Of a DNA stretch of 64,000 bases, positions 8,149 to 17,113 are shown piece after piece; position 1 is the stretch's first letter; every line of letters begins with the position of its first letter. A program made the position numbers and the translations under genes. The DNA comes from Verrucomicrobiales bacterium (GTDB lineage Bacteria; Verrucomicrobiota; Verrucomicrobiia; Verrucomicrobiales; DEV007), in NCBI GenBank assembly GCA_002726915.1, contig PBSY01000007.1, positions 71,698 through 135,697 on the forward strand, in the 5' to 3' direction. Under the pieces are notes generated by a model that was not told the origin of the DNA, searched no databases, and saw only the letters and a program-made list of their open reading frames with translations.

Positions 8149-9894
8149 CTATTCGGCGCCCTCTGGTTTTTCAACTATTCCGTTCTTTACTTCCTGCTCC
8201 CGGCACCATCCCTTGATTTCAAGGTCGTTAAAGATTTTACCCATAACCCGACGAAGCAGGCCTTTTAGATTTGCATCTTCGAGCTCAGCAAGGCTGCGGA
8301 CCGCTGTCTCTTTGTAAGTCTCAAGGAGCAAGAGGCACTTGTTATCAGCTTCCACCTCCTGAGCCAAGCGGCGGATCTTATGGATCGAGACATCTTGCAG
8401 ATCTTCGTGGCTCCAAAGCGACTCCAAGAGGTTTTTATCGTCTCCACGTGCCCGCTCACGAGCTACGGCCAGCAATACACTGGGACGCATCTTATCCAGT
8501 TCATTGTCGCCAGCATCCTCACCCAAATCATCCATATCGTCCTGAATCTGATAGGCGATTCCCATGTTCTCAGAAAATTTCTCAAGTACCTCGGAGACCT
8601 CATCGAGGCGTCCTGCATAGCTGGCACCAAGTTTTAGGGCGACCTCGAAAGCAGGAGCAGTCTTCTGACGGAAAATCTCTAGCACTTGCTTGGATTTGAG
8701 CGGCTTAGGGTCGCGAGCCCAGACAAGTTCTGCCCCCTGCCCTCGACAGAGCTCACGTTGTCCCATAGAGGCAGCCATCAACATCTCTCCCTTCTGTGCA
8801 TCAGAGATGCTACTCTCCGCGATCATTCGGTAACCTTCGCCGATCAAAAGATCACCAGCGTTCAATGCAACCGGAATACCATGCTCGACATGAAGCGTTG
8901 GTTGGTCATAACGGCCATGATCTTCATCTTCAATGTCGTCGTGTATCAGTGAAGCCTTATGGAAAAGTTCAGAAGCAAATACGATCTTTTTAATATCATC
9001 AGGAATTGGCTCACCCCGGTCTTCGCGAAGCGCCTGGTAAGCAGCCACGGTTAGATAGGGACGCCACCGCTTGCCGTCTCGCGCAAGCCATTCGCGGGCA
9101 ATCCGCTCTTGGGCGCCTTCTGCCGGCCCCATAATCTCCTCAATCGCTTCAACGCTAAACCAGCTCATTACCTCTTCGTGGAGAGCATTCAGGTCGAGTC
9201 GACGCGTCTTGTCTTCGCTGGTTAGGTGAATGTATTCCCACACCCAATCGTTATCGACCGTAGTGTTGATGCAGTCATCCTGCAGAAGGGGCACGGCGAT
9301 AGATGGGATTGCTGCCGCCTCAACATAAGGAAAGGTGCGCTCTAAAACCGGAAGGCATGAGATCCCTACAATGGCTTCGATCTGCCCTGTTTGGATCAGG
9401 GACATCACAATCGCCGACCCTTCGGCTACAAGGACAGCGTAGCCGAGGCGCTCCGCCTCATTTTGGAAATCTTCGATTGTGCAGAGACCGCATTGCTTAC
9501 AAAGCAGCCCAAATTCGTCGAACGGTGCGGGACACTTATCCTCCACTCGGAGACATTTAGGCATGAGTAGGAGACGCCGCTCAAACGGAATCTCAGCGAG
9601 TGTTTCCCTCCACATCTCGTTATTGAGGCACACGGCCGTGTAGTGAAGGTAGGTCTTCTCACCCTCTCTACCCATTCGCTTGAGGATTTCCTTCGCATGT
9701 TCCTCCAACTCATCCAGTGGCATAGGAGGAACGGGATTGTCCTTCTCCACATACTTTTTGATGTTCTCGAGAAAGTAATCCCTCTCTATCTTGGTCTGCG
9801 GAATATTTTTCTTCGGAGGCCGAAAACGGGTCGTCGTAATCGGAACAGGCTTGGGGACCTTGATGGCCTTAATCGTATCAACTGGGGAAGACAT
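8149..9894 (-). CDS. DUF116 / polyprenyl synthetase fusion protein
   Basis: Two domains share one reading frame. Residues of about 40-245 match DUF116: PKCLRVEDKCPAP, then CKQCGLCTIEDF and GISCLPVLERTF give a cysteine-rich, probably metal-binding domain. Residues from about 270 onward are a trans-prenyltransferase with KRWRPYL near its start, the first aspartate-rich motif SLIHDDIEDED and the second YQIQDDMDDLGED, so both magnesium-diphosphate sites look intact. It should condense isopentenyl diphosphate with an allylic diphosphate, for quinone, hopanoid or carotenoid precursors; the product length is not readable. The track start at 9936 is a GTG, and the ATG at 9894 (MSSPVDTIKAI...) is preferred, giving 581 residues. 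The role of DUF116 is unknown. Confidence 0.9.
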   Translation of the reverse strand: MSSPVDTIKAIKVPKPVPITTTRFRPPKKNIPQTKIERDYFLENIKKYVEKDNPVPPMPLDELEEHAKEILKRMGREGEKTYLHYTAVCLNNEMWRETLAEIPFERRLLLMPKCLRVEDKCPAPFDEFGLLCKQCGLCTIEDFQNEAERLGYAVLVAEGSAIVMSLIQTGQIEAIVGISCLPVLERTFPYVEAAAIPSIAVPLLQDDCINTTVDNDWVWEYIHLTSEDKTRRLDLNALHEEVMSWFSVEAIEEIMGPAEGAQERIAREWLARDGKRWRPYLTVAAYQALREDRGEPIPDDIKKIVFASELFHKASLIHDDIEDEDHGRYDQPTLHVEHGIPVALNAGDLLIGEGYRMIAESSISDAQKGEMLMAASMGQRELCRGQGAELVWARDPKPLKSKQVLEIFRQKTAPAFEVALKLGASYAGRLDEVSEVLEKFSENMGIAYQIQDDMDDLGEDAGDNELDKMRPSVLLAVARERARGDDKNLLESLWSHEDLQDVSIHKIRRLAQEVEADNKCLLLLETYKETAVRSLAELEDANLKGLLRRVMGKIFNDLEIKGWCREQEVKNGIVEKPEGAE

Positions 9895-9960
9895 GTGAGG
9901 TTGGGAGGTCCGTATCAAAACAGTATTCAGTCGCACGCCCTGCAGCGCTAGGCTTGTCAG

Positions 9961-9989
9961 TCCAACAACACTCCGAGAGTGTCATTGGA
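9961..9989. terminator. imperfect stem-loop, possible sdh terminator
   Basis: TCCAA and ACACTC pair with GAGTGT and TTGGA around a CGA loop, with a two-base internal mismatch. It lies about 160 bases beyond the sdhB stop. No T tract follows on either strand, so factor-independent termination is doubtful. Confidence 0.3.
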
Positions 9990-10081
9990 TTCACAACATT
10001 GTAACCCTCTAGAGCGTCTTGCAAATCACAATCGATTCAAGGAAAAGCGATTGCGTGATCAGGGGGCGTTTTGCCGGCACT

Positions 10082-10100
10082 TTGCCATCACACATGGCAA
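10082..10100. terminator. perfect 7-bp inverted repeat after sdhB
   Basis: TTGCCAT-CACAC-ATGGCAA is a perfect 7-bp stem with a 5-base loop, 48 bases beyond the sdhB stop codon. On the sdh-coding strand no T run follows. It may stabilise the transcript end or be a protein-binding site. Confidence 0.35.
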
Positions 10101-10147
10101 TTTCTGCCTGATTACTACAGCTCTAACGCTTTCTCACCTTCGACACA

Positions 10148-10900
10148 CTATTTGAAGGCTTCTTTCGTTGAGGCAACCGCGTAGTCCCGATTGAGCCTCG
10201 CGATAACATCAGCGCTGATCTCTTTCGGGCAAACGGCCTCACACTCATAATGGTTGGTGCAGTTACCAAAGCCTTCGGCGTCCATTTGACGAACCATCGC
10301 GAGAACGCGCTTGTCCTTCTCCGGCTGGCCCTGCGGAAGCAGGTTGAGGTGAGCTGCCTTCGCACCGACAAAAAGCATGGCACTGGCGTTTTTGCATGCC
10401 GCGACGCAAGCACCACAACCAATGCAGGCTGCGGCGTCGAAAGACGAGTCAGCGCTATCTTTGGAAATCGGCAGCGAGTTCGCATCCTGAGCGGATCCTG
10501 TTCTAACCGATATATATCCGCCCGCTGAAACAATTCGATCGAAGGCGGAACGGTCAACAACTAGATCACGTACTACCGGAAATGCTTTTCCTCGGAAGGG
10601 CTCAATCCAGATCGTATCACCGTCCTTGAATTTGCGCATGTGAACTTGGCAGGTCGTGATACCTTTTTCCTTGGAATGAGGCACCCCGTTAATAGTCAAC
10701 GAACACATTCCACATATTCCCTCGCGGCAATCATGGTCGAAGTGAATCGGTTCACCACCACGTTGTACGATCTGCTCGTTCACGATATCCAGCATCTCAA
10801 GGAAAGAAGCTTCGGCAGGAATACTATTCGCCTCGTAGGTTTCAATCGTTCCCGTATCGTTTGCGTGCTTCTGGCGCCATACCTTCAGTGTGAGATTCAT
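10148..10900 (-). CDS. sdhB: succinate dehydrogenase iron-sulfur subunit
   Basis: The 250-residue protein carries electrons from the flavin in SdhA to quinone. The N-terminal plant-type ferredoxin domain shows [12 protein letters not shown] and a later cysteine for the [2Fe-2S] cluster. The C-terminal domain shows [13 protein letters not shown] and [12 protein letters not shown] for the [4Fe-4S] and [3Fe-4S] clusters. The long insertion between the C-terminal cysteine motifs and the general sequence resemble the Bacteroidetes/epsilon-type SdhB rather than the proteobacterial one. It is the last gene of the sdhC-sdhA-sdhB operon, 24 bases after sdhA, and acts at the cytoplasmic face of the inner membrane. 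Confidence 0.97.
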   Translation of the reverse strand: MNLTLKVWRQKHANDTGTIETYEANSIPAEASFLEMLDIVNEQIVQRGGEPIHFDHDCREGICGMCSLTINGVPHSKEKGITTCQVHMRKFKDGDTIWIEPFRGKAFPVVRDLVVDRSAFDRIVSAGGYISVRTGSAQDANSLPISKDSADSSFDAAACIGCGACVAACKNASAMLFVGAKAAHLNLLPQGQPEKDKRVLAMVRQMDAEGFGNCTNHYECEAVCPKEISADVIARLNRDYAVASTKEAFK

Positions 10901-10924
10901 GAAAATGGAATAATGAGTGTAACG

Positions 10925-12919
10925 CTACTTGTAGGAGCGCACTGATTGTTTGACGTTCTCAAAGATGAGTTCTTCCTTGTGAAGGTTAGGCGGAGAGTCA
11001 TCCCCTGTATACTCCCATGCAGCCACGTAGCTGAACTCTTCATCACGGCGCTTAGCCTCGCCCGGGTTTGTATATCCCGAGGTTACCGCATCATCCTTCT
11101 CTGTGAACTGGTATTCCTCACGGAAGTGGCCGCCACAACTTTCTTCCCGACTCAACGCATCGCGGCACATCAGTTCTCCAAACTCTAGAAAATCAGCAAC
11201 GCGACCAGCCTTTTCCAATTCAGCATTTAGGCTTTCACCTGTTCCGGGGATTTTCACGTTCTTCCAAAACTCTTCTCTAATCTTCGGGATTTTCTCAAGC
11301 GCCTCTTCAAGCCCTGCCTTGTCACGAGACATACCACACTTGTCCCAGACCAAGAGCCCTAGCTCGCGATGAAAACTGTCAACGGTTCGCTCTCCCCCTA
11401 TCGAAAGAAGCTTCTCAATGCGATCAGTTACCGCTTTTTCTGCCTCGTCGAATGCCTCGTTTTCGGTCGTCACGCTCCCGGGCACTTGATTCGCAAGATA
11501 GTTGGGAAGTGTAGCTGGGATAACAAAGTACCCATCAGCCAGGCCCTGCATGAGAGCGCTCGCTCCAAGTCGGTTGGCTCCGTGATCAGAAAAGTTAGCC
11601 TCACCAAGAACATGGAGACCAGGCAGGTTAGACATCAAGTTATAGTCCACCCAGAGACCGCCCATGGTGTAATGCACCGCAGGATATATCATCATCGGTT
11701 CCTTGTAGGGGTTGGAGCCCTGAATCTTCTCATACATCTGGAAAAGGTTGCCGTAGCGGGCACGAATGGTGTCTTCGCCAAGGCGGTCGATCGCGTCGCG
11801 GAAATCAAGAAACACTCCAAGTCCGGTAGAAGCGACACCCCGACCTTCGTCACAAACCTCCTTGGCGGACCGGGAGGAAATGTCGCGAGGAGCCAAATTT
11901 CCAAAACTTGGATATTTGCGTTCGAGGTAGTAGTCCCGATCTTCGTCGGGAATGTCTGCAGCGGTCTTAACGCCCTCGCGAATCGCGGCGGCATCTTCCG
12001 CTGAATTAGGGACCCAGATCCGCCCGTCGTTTCGCAGTGATTCCGACATTAAGGTCAATTTACTTTGGTAGTCCCCGCTCACCGGAATGCAGGTTGGGTG
12101 AATTTGAGTGTAACAAGGGTTGGCCATGTAGGCCCCTTTCTTATGAGCCCGATAGGCGGCCATGACGTTACATCCCATTGCATTGGTAGAGAGGAAGAAG
12201 ACGTTGCCATATCCCCCAGTGGCAAGGACGACGGTATCGGCAGCATGCCGCGAAATCTCGCCCGTAACCATGTCTCGAACGATGATACCTTTTGCATGAC
12301 CATCCACAACAACGAGGTCCATCATTTCGGTTCTCGAGTGCATCTCTACCCCTCCTTTCGCTACCTCCTTAGAAAGCGCTTGGTAGGCGCCAATCAGAAG
12401 CTGTTGACCAGTCTGCCCTCGAGCGTAGAAGGTCCGACTAACCTGAGCCCCACCGAAGGAACGGTTATCAAGAAGGCCACCGTATTCACGAGCGAAAGGA
12501 ACGCCTTGCGCCACGCACTGGTCAATGATGTTTCCACTCACCTCGGCGAGTCGATGCACATTAGCCTCGCGGGAACGGAAATCCCCCCCTTTTACGGTAT
12601 CGTAGAACAGACGATAAACCGAATCCCCATCGTTCTGATAGTTTTTGGCCGCGTTGATTCCTCCCTGCGCCGCGATCGAGTGCGCTCGCCGCGGACTATC
12701 TTGATAACAAAAACACTTCACTTGGTAACCAAGTTCGCTGAGCGTAGCCGCTGCTGCTCCGCCAGCGAGGCCGGATCCAACTACGATGATCGAATACTTC
12801 CGTTTATTCGCAGGATTGATCAGCTTTGAATTATTCTTATGGTTGATCCACTTTTCCGCGATCGGGCCGTCGGGGATAGCCGAATTGAATGTTTCGTTTG
12901 AAGATCCGTTAGCTGCCAT
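10925..12919 (-). CDS. sdhA: succinate dehydrogenase flavoprotein subunit
   Basis: The 664-residue protein oxidises succinate to fumarate. The FAD-binding Rossmann motif is [15 protein letters not shown], and [14 protein letters not shown] contains the histidine expected to bind FAD covalently. [12 protein letters not shown] and [19 protein letters not shown] are conserved in the capping and FAD regions. Like the Bacteroidetes and Chlamydia type, it is longer than the E. coli subunit (588 residues). It sits between sdhC and sdhB. Fumarate reductase activity in the reverse direction cannot be excluded from sequence, although the aerobic context favours succinate oxidation. Confidence 0.97.
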   Translation of the reverse strand: MAANGSSNETFNSAIPDGPIAEKWINHKNNSKLINPANKRKYSIIVVGSGLAGGAAAATLSELGYQVKCFCYQDSPRRAHSIAAQGGINAAKNYQNDGDSVYRLFYDTVKGGDFRSREANVHRLAEVSGNIIDQCVAQGVPFAREYGGLLDNRSFGGAQVSRTFYARGQTGQQLLIGAYQALSKEVAKGGVEMHSRTEMMDLVVVDGHAKGIIVRDMVTGEISRHAADTVVLATGGYGNVFFLSTNAMGCNVMAAYRAHKKGAYMANPCYTQIHPTCIPVSGDYQSKLTLMSESLRNDGRIWVPNSAEDAAAIREGVKTAADIPDEDRDYYLERKYPSFGNLAPRDISSRSAKEVCDEGRGVASTGLGVFLDFRDAIDRLGEDTIRARYGNLFQMYEKIQGSNPYKEPMMIYPAVHYTMGGLWVDYNLMSNLPGLHVLGEANFSDHGANRLGASALMQGLADGYFVIPATLPNYLANQVPGSVTTENEAFDEAEKAVTDRIEKLLSIGGERTVDSFHRELGLLVWDKCGMSRDKAGLEEALEKIPKIREEFWKNVKIPGTGESLNAELEKAGRVADFLEFGELMCRDALSREESCGGHFREEYQFTEKDDAVTSGYTNPGEAKRRDEEFSYVAAWEYTGDDSPPNLHKEELIFENVKQSVRSYK

Positions 12920-12960
12920 TGGGGAGGTATGAATACGGTTAAAAATTGGTAAGACGAGAA

Positions 12961-13710
12961 CTAGCGTTTTTCTTCGGTGACATCGGCAATGTCAGTCACA
13001 GGCGTTTCCATTTCATCACTACCGAAACCTGCCACTGAGGCTGCGAGCGGAATGGAGAGAAATCCGAGCCAAAGAGCTACCGATACAGCAAGCCCAAGCC
13101 TGTTAATTGCTTCACTACTTTTACGACTGCGCCACCCTAGGGTTTGAAAGATAGAAGCTATGCCATGAGAGAGATGTGAGCACAGTAGTGAGATACCGAC
13201 AAAGTAAAAAAGGACGACTAACGGTTTCTGGAATCCAACAATCACCATGCCCCAAACATCGTGTCTCCCTGACGACTCCTTCATCCCTGCAAGCTCTGGA
13301 TCGACCCTTACTGTGAAGTGGAAGATGTGGAACACGACAAAAGCAAGAACAGTAAGGCCGCTCCAAATCATCACTCGGGAACTTTTCGAAGCGACGTTGG
13401 TTGCCTCATTTTGGTAATTCTCAACTTTGGCGGCTCGGTTCTGTTTCGTGAGAGCGATAGTCGCCACAATGTGCATGACGAAAGCCACGACCAATACCCC
13501 TCGAAAAATCCAAATGCCTGCTCCGTGGAGAAAGTGATGCAGAAAGTAGGCGTAGTCGTTCATCGCCTCGCGTCCCGCAAAAATCAGCATATTACCTCCA
13601 ACGTGGGCGATTAAGAAGCCGACAAGAACAACGCCCGTAATGGCCACGATTAGCTTTTTCCCAATCGAAGACTGCCAAAATCGGATAATAGCGTTCGTAA
13701 GGGCGTTCAT
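12961..13710 (-). CDS. sdhC: succinate dehydrogenase cytochrome b subunit
   Basis: This is a single, large membrane anchor of the b558 family with about five transmembrane helices, so no separate sdhD is expected. Histidines within or near helices ([53 protein letters not shown]) are candidates for binding two b hemes. It anchors SdhAB and reduces quinone. The track start at 13737 adds nine residues; the ATG at 13710 ([11 protein letters not shown]) is preferred because AAAGAGA lies just upstream. Promoters for this operon and the divergent symporter must lie in the 183-base gap. Confidence 0.92.
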   Translation of the reverse strand: MNALTNAIIRFWQSSIGKKLIVAITGVVLVGFLIAHVGGNMLIFAGREAMNDYAYFLHHFLHGAGIWIFRGVLVVAFVMHIVATIALTKQNRAAKVENYQNEATNVASKSSRVMIWSGLTVLAFVVFHIFHFTVRVDPELAGMKESSGRHDVWGMVIVGFQKPLVVLFYFVGISLLCSHLSHGIASIFQTLGWRSRKSSEAINRLGLAVSVALWLGFLSIPLAASVAGFGSDEMETPVTDIADVTEEKR

Positions 13711-13893
13711 TTGCGGTCTCTTTAAGCAATACGCCACGCATTTGCAAGGAGATGGGGTATAAAACCTAGAAAAATTTGCTCTTTCTTGTCATATGACCCT
13801 TTTGTCGCCCTGGTACTCATTTCCCGATACCATCCTGCCCAAAATCTGTTTGCAAAAAGCGACTGCCCTCCGTTAGCATGCCGGAACTGCCCC

Positions 13894-15660
13894 ATGTCTT
13901 GTCTTTTTCGCCTTTTCGCCGCGCTATTAGCGCTTTTTCCAGCCTTAGCTACCGCACAGGGAAATTCCTCTGGCTTGGCGAGTCGGATTGATGGCGCTCT
14001 TGAGGGAGTCTCAGACGTCGCTGCTAATTTCGTTTTTGGTGGCCCGACCATAACAGAAGGGGTTACGCTTCCAATCATCCTCGTGATCCTCGGATCGACC
14101 GCAGTCTTCCTGACGGTTTACTTCAAATTCATCAATCTTCGAGGCTTCGGGATCGCCTTCCGCACTGTTCGAGGGAAATACACCGACAAGGATGCGCCAG
14201 GTCAGATCACTCATTTTCAGGCACTTAGCGCTGCTCTTTCCGCAACGGTCGGACTCGGCAATATCGCCGGTGTCGCCGTCGCCGTTGGTATCGGAGGGCC
14301 CGGGGCAACCTTTTGGATGATCATTATGGGTCTTTGCGGTATGACGACCAAATTTGCTGAGTGCACGCTTGGCGTAAAATACCGCCGTATCCAGAAAGAT
14401 GGCACGGTCAGGGGTGGCGCCATGTATTACCTTCGGGACGGCTTCAAGGAGATCGGAATGGGTCGTTTTGGCGGGTTTCTTGCAATTCTTTTTGCCATTT
14501 TCGTACTGGGTGGCGCGTTTGGAGCCGGAAACATGTTCCAAGCCAACCAGGCATTCTCGCAGTTCCATGGCCAGTTCATGGGCGACATGTCCATTGATAC
14601 CGCAAAGCTTGTCTTCGGTTGTATTCTTGCGGGGATCGTCGCTGCCGTAATTCTCGGAGGAATCGTCCGCATCGCCCATGTAACCGCTTTTCTCGTCCCT
14701 TTCATGTGTGGCGCCTACGTTCTCGCGGCACTCTTCATCATTGTTTCAAATATCGGAGAATTGGGTAGTGCCTTCGGCGTCATTTTCTCTTCAGCCTTCA
14801 GCACCAGCGCTGTCACCGGAGGTTTGATCGGAGTTCTCATTCAGGGAATTAAGCGGGCGGCCTTTTCCAATGAGGCCGGCCTCGGTTCTGCGCCCATTGC
14901 CCACGCTGCTGTCAAAACAAATAAGCCAGCCAGTGAAGGCTTTGTTGCCTTACTGGAACCCTTTGTCGATACCGTCGTGGTCTGCACGATGACCGCCCTT
15001 GTCATCGTCATTACAGGAACTTGGCAAGTCAGTGCAGAGGTCTCCAGTAAGGCGGGCATTGCCATGGTGGTCGCGCCGGGTGCATCGGAAGTGGTTCAAC
15101 AACTCGATAACGGGCAGTATATCCATGTCAAAGGAACTGAGGATTTTGAAAAGCCTGCGACGAACGGAAAAGAGGCAGAAGTTGTCAACTACACTGAGGT
15201 GATTGGTCTCGTTTCCCCGGAGTTTAAGAATTCCACCAAAAAAACCGGTTGGGTCGAATCGTCAGCCATCGCCGACCGCAAAGGGGTTCCCATGACCTCC
15301 CTCGCTTTTGGTTCTAAGATCTCTTGGTTCCCGAAAGTTCTAACGATCGCCGTTGTCCTCTTCGCCTTCTCAACCATGATCTCATGGTCTTATTATGGCG
15401 AGCAGGGAATTATCTATCTCTTCAGCAAGTTCGGGGACAATGTCAAAATCCCCGTCATCATCTATAAGGTAGTCTTCTGCCTTCTCGTCATCGTGGGCTC
15501 TTCTGCTTCTCTGAGTAGCGTCATCAACCTTTCTGACGCCATGATTTTTGCGATGGTTGCCCCCAACCTAATCGGGCTCTATTTCCTCCTGCCGGTGATC
15601 AAGAAAGAAGCCAATGACTACCTTGAGCACGTTAAGAGGATCGACAACGGCGAAAACTGA
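13894..15660 (+). CDS. sodium:alanine/glycine symporter (AGCS family) with inserted loop
   Basis: AGCS carriers import alanine or glycine with sodium. Family hallmarks are ALSATVGLGNIAGVA, AAFSNEAGLGSAPIAHAA and FAFSTMISWSYYGEQG, with about 11 membrane segments. The ORF track starts at 13786; the ATG at 13894 is preferred because it gives a signal-like N-terminus (MSCLFRLFAALLALFPALATAQG), leaving 588 residues. That is longer than the usual 450-550, partly because of about 80 extra residues between TWQVSAEV and GVPMTSLAF, just before the last helices. The insert ends in KKTGWVESSAI, which resembles the end of a bacterial SH3 domain. No glycine riboswitch is visible upstream. Confidence 0.92.
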   Translation: MSCLFRLFAALLALFPALATAQGNSSGLASRIDGALEGVSDVAANFVFGGPTITEGVTLPIILVILGSTAVFLTVYFKFINLRGFGIAFRTVRGKYTDKDAPGQITHFQALSAALSATVGLGNIAGVAVAVGIGGPGATFWMIIMGLCGMTTKFAECTLGVKYRRIQKDGTVRGGAMYYLRDGFKEIGMGRFGGFLAILFAIFVLGGAFGAGNMFQANQAFSQFHGQFMGDMSIDTAKLVFGCILAGIVAAVILGGIVRIAHVTAFLVPFMCGAYVLAALFIIVSNIGELGSAFGVIFSSAFSTSAVTGGLIGVLIQGIKRAAFSNEAGLGSAPIAHAAVKTNKPASEGFVALLEPFVDTVVVCTMTALVIVITGTWQVSAEVSSKAGIAMVVAPGASEVVQQLDNGQYIHVKGTEDFEKPATNGKEAEVVNYTEVIGLVSPEFKNSTKKTGWVESSAIADRKGVPMTSLAFGSKISWFPKVLTIAVVLFAFSTMISWSYYGEQGIIYLFSKFGDNVKIPVIIYKVVFCLLVIVGSSASLSSVINLSDAMIFAMVAPNLIGLYFLLPVIKKEANDYLEHVKRIDNGEN

Positions 15661-15698
15661 TGCCCACTGACCGGTTGTAGCTCCGTGGGGAATTTTTT

Positions 15699-17087
15699 CT
15701 ACGCGAGAATATCTTCAACGACATGACCGTGAACGTCGGTCAGGCGAAAGTCCCGCCCTGCGTATCGATAGGTCAACTGCTTGTGATCGAGACCTAGCAA
15801 ATGAAGAAGGGTAGCGTGAAGGTCATGCATGTGGACCTTATTTTCCATAGCTTGAAACCCAAATTCGTCTGTAGAACCGTGCGCAAAGCCTGGCTTCACC
15901 CCTCCTCCAGCCAACCACGTTGTGAACCCGCGGGGGTTGTGATCGCGGCCTAGCTTATTTTGGGTGAATGGCGTGCGGCCAAATTCCGATCCCCACCATA
16001 CCAAAGTATCTTCCAGCAAACCCCTTTGTTTTAAATCAGTGAGCAACCCAGCAATGGGCCGATCGACTTGGCCCGCGAGGGGCTCATGCTTCGGCATGTT
16101 ATTGTGTTGGTCCCACACGGGCGTCGATTTATTATCGCAATGGCTCACTTGGATAAAGCGGACCCCGGATTCAGCCAACTGACGTGCCGCTAAGCATTGG
16201 CGCCCGAAACCATCTGTATCGTCATCGCCAATTCCGTAGAGTTCCTGCGTCTGCCGTGATTCTTTGTCAATATTGATAAGATCAGCAGCGTGCGTCTGCA
16301 TTCGCCAGGCGAGTTCGTGTGAGGCGATCATACCATCAACCAGCCCTTGTTCTGAATTGCCCCGCTGAACTTGATTTAACCGTTTAAGAAACTCATACTC
16401 CCGTTTGGATTCGGCTGGACTTACCGGACTCACCAAGTTGCGGATCTCTGGCTTAGCATTCGGGTTACCGGCCTGTCCCAGCACGGTGCCTTGTGTCGAC
16501 GCTGGAAGAAAGGCGTTCCCCCAGTTCCGCGGACCTCCTTTGTTGGCTGGAGGATTCACAGTAACAAACGCCGGTAGGTTCGAATTACCTGAACCAAGAC
16601 CGTAACTAATCCAGGCCCCCACTGAAGGGCGAACCAAATTGGTAGCACCCGTATGCAAAAAGAGAGTTGCCGGCCCATGAGCCACGCCCTCCGTGTGCAT
16701 CGAGTGGATGAAGCAAAGATCATCGACGTGCTTGGCCACTTCCGGAAACAGGCTGGAAGACCACCGCCCGCATTCACCATACTGCTTAAACTCCCAGAAG
16801 GACTTCATTAGCTCGCGCTCCTCATTCTGACGAGTCCGTGGCACCCAGAAATTCGCTTTCTTCTGATGGCCTCTGGTTAGTTCCGGCTTGTAATCGTAGG
16901 TATCTACCTGACTCGGACCTCCCTGCATAAAAAGGAAGATAATCCGCTTGGCTCGTGGCACGATGACTGGGCTCTGATTTGCAAAAGAAGAGAGCGCTAG
17001 CCCACCAAATCCGCATGCCGCACTCTTGAGGAGCGCTCGACGGCTGGGAGCGGAATCAAATGGAGAATCAACTAGGGCAGGACTCAT
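15699..17087 (-). CDS. DUF1501 family secreted protein
   Basis: This is the usual partner of planctomycete cytochrome c/DUF1549/DUF1553 proteins and lies 26 bases downstream of one. The N-terminus has a Tat-like signal (SRRALLKSAACGFGG), so it is probably exported folded. DUF1501 hallmarks include IFLFMQGGPSQVDTYDYKP, HSMHTEGVAHGPAT, and near the C-terminus LVWWGSEFGRTPF and GRDHNPRGFT. The fold is related to the alkaline phosphatase/sulfatase superfamily, but the substrate is unknown. The track start at 17171 adds 28 residues overlapping the upstream gene; the ATG at 17087 (MSPALVDSPFD) fits better, giving 462 residues. Confidence 0.92.
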   Translation of the reverse strand: MSPALVDSPFDSAPSRRALLKSAACGFGGLALSSFANQSPVIVPRAKRIIFLFMQGGPSQVDTYDYKPELTRGHQKKANFWVPRTRQNEERELMKSFWEFKQYGECGRWSSSLFPEVAKHVDDLCFIHSMHTEGVAHGPATLFLHTGATNLVRPSVGAWISYGLGSGNSNLPAFVTVNPPANKGGPRNWGNAFLPASTQGTVLGQAGNPNAKPEIRNLVSPVSPAESKREYEFLKRLNQVQRGNSEQGLVDGMIASHELAWRMQTHAADLINIDKESRQTQELYGIGDDDTDGFGRQCLAARQLAESGVRFIQVSHCDNKSTPVWDQHNNMPKHEPLAGQVDRPIAGLLTDLKQRGLLEDTLVWWGSEFGRTPFTQNKLGRDHNPRGFTTWLAGGGVKPGFAHGSTDEFGFQAMENKVHMHDLHATLLHLLGLDHKQLTYRYAGRDFRLTDVHGHVVEDILA

Positions 17088-17113
17088 TACTATTCGCGTG
17101 GTTGTATCACAAA

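Larger units (their letters stand above)
9895..10147. other. intergenic region downstream of sdhB, two stem-loops
   Basis: These 253 bases hold no credible ORF. They contain two inverted repeats listed separately. The segment must hold the end of the sdh transcript and the promoter of the DUF116/prenyl synthetase gene. Confidence 0.4.

Noticed and set aside
11369-12829. Two long plus-strand ORFs (211 and 254 residues)
   Set aside because: Antisense to sdhA, which is complete and has all family motifs.
13711-13893. Glycine riboswitch upstream of the AGCS symporter
   Set aside because: I looked for the paired aptamer pattern but the 180 bases show no matching conserved core.
14011-14679. 222-residue minus-strand ORF
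   Set aside because: It lies wholly antisense to the well-supported symporter gene and has no recognisable domain or membrane pattern.
16560-16600. GGTTCGAATT, like a tRNA T-loop
   Set aside because: It lies within the DUF1501 coding frame and no surrounding acceptor or anticodon stem is present.
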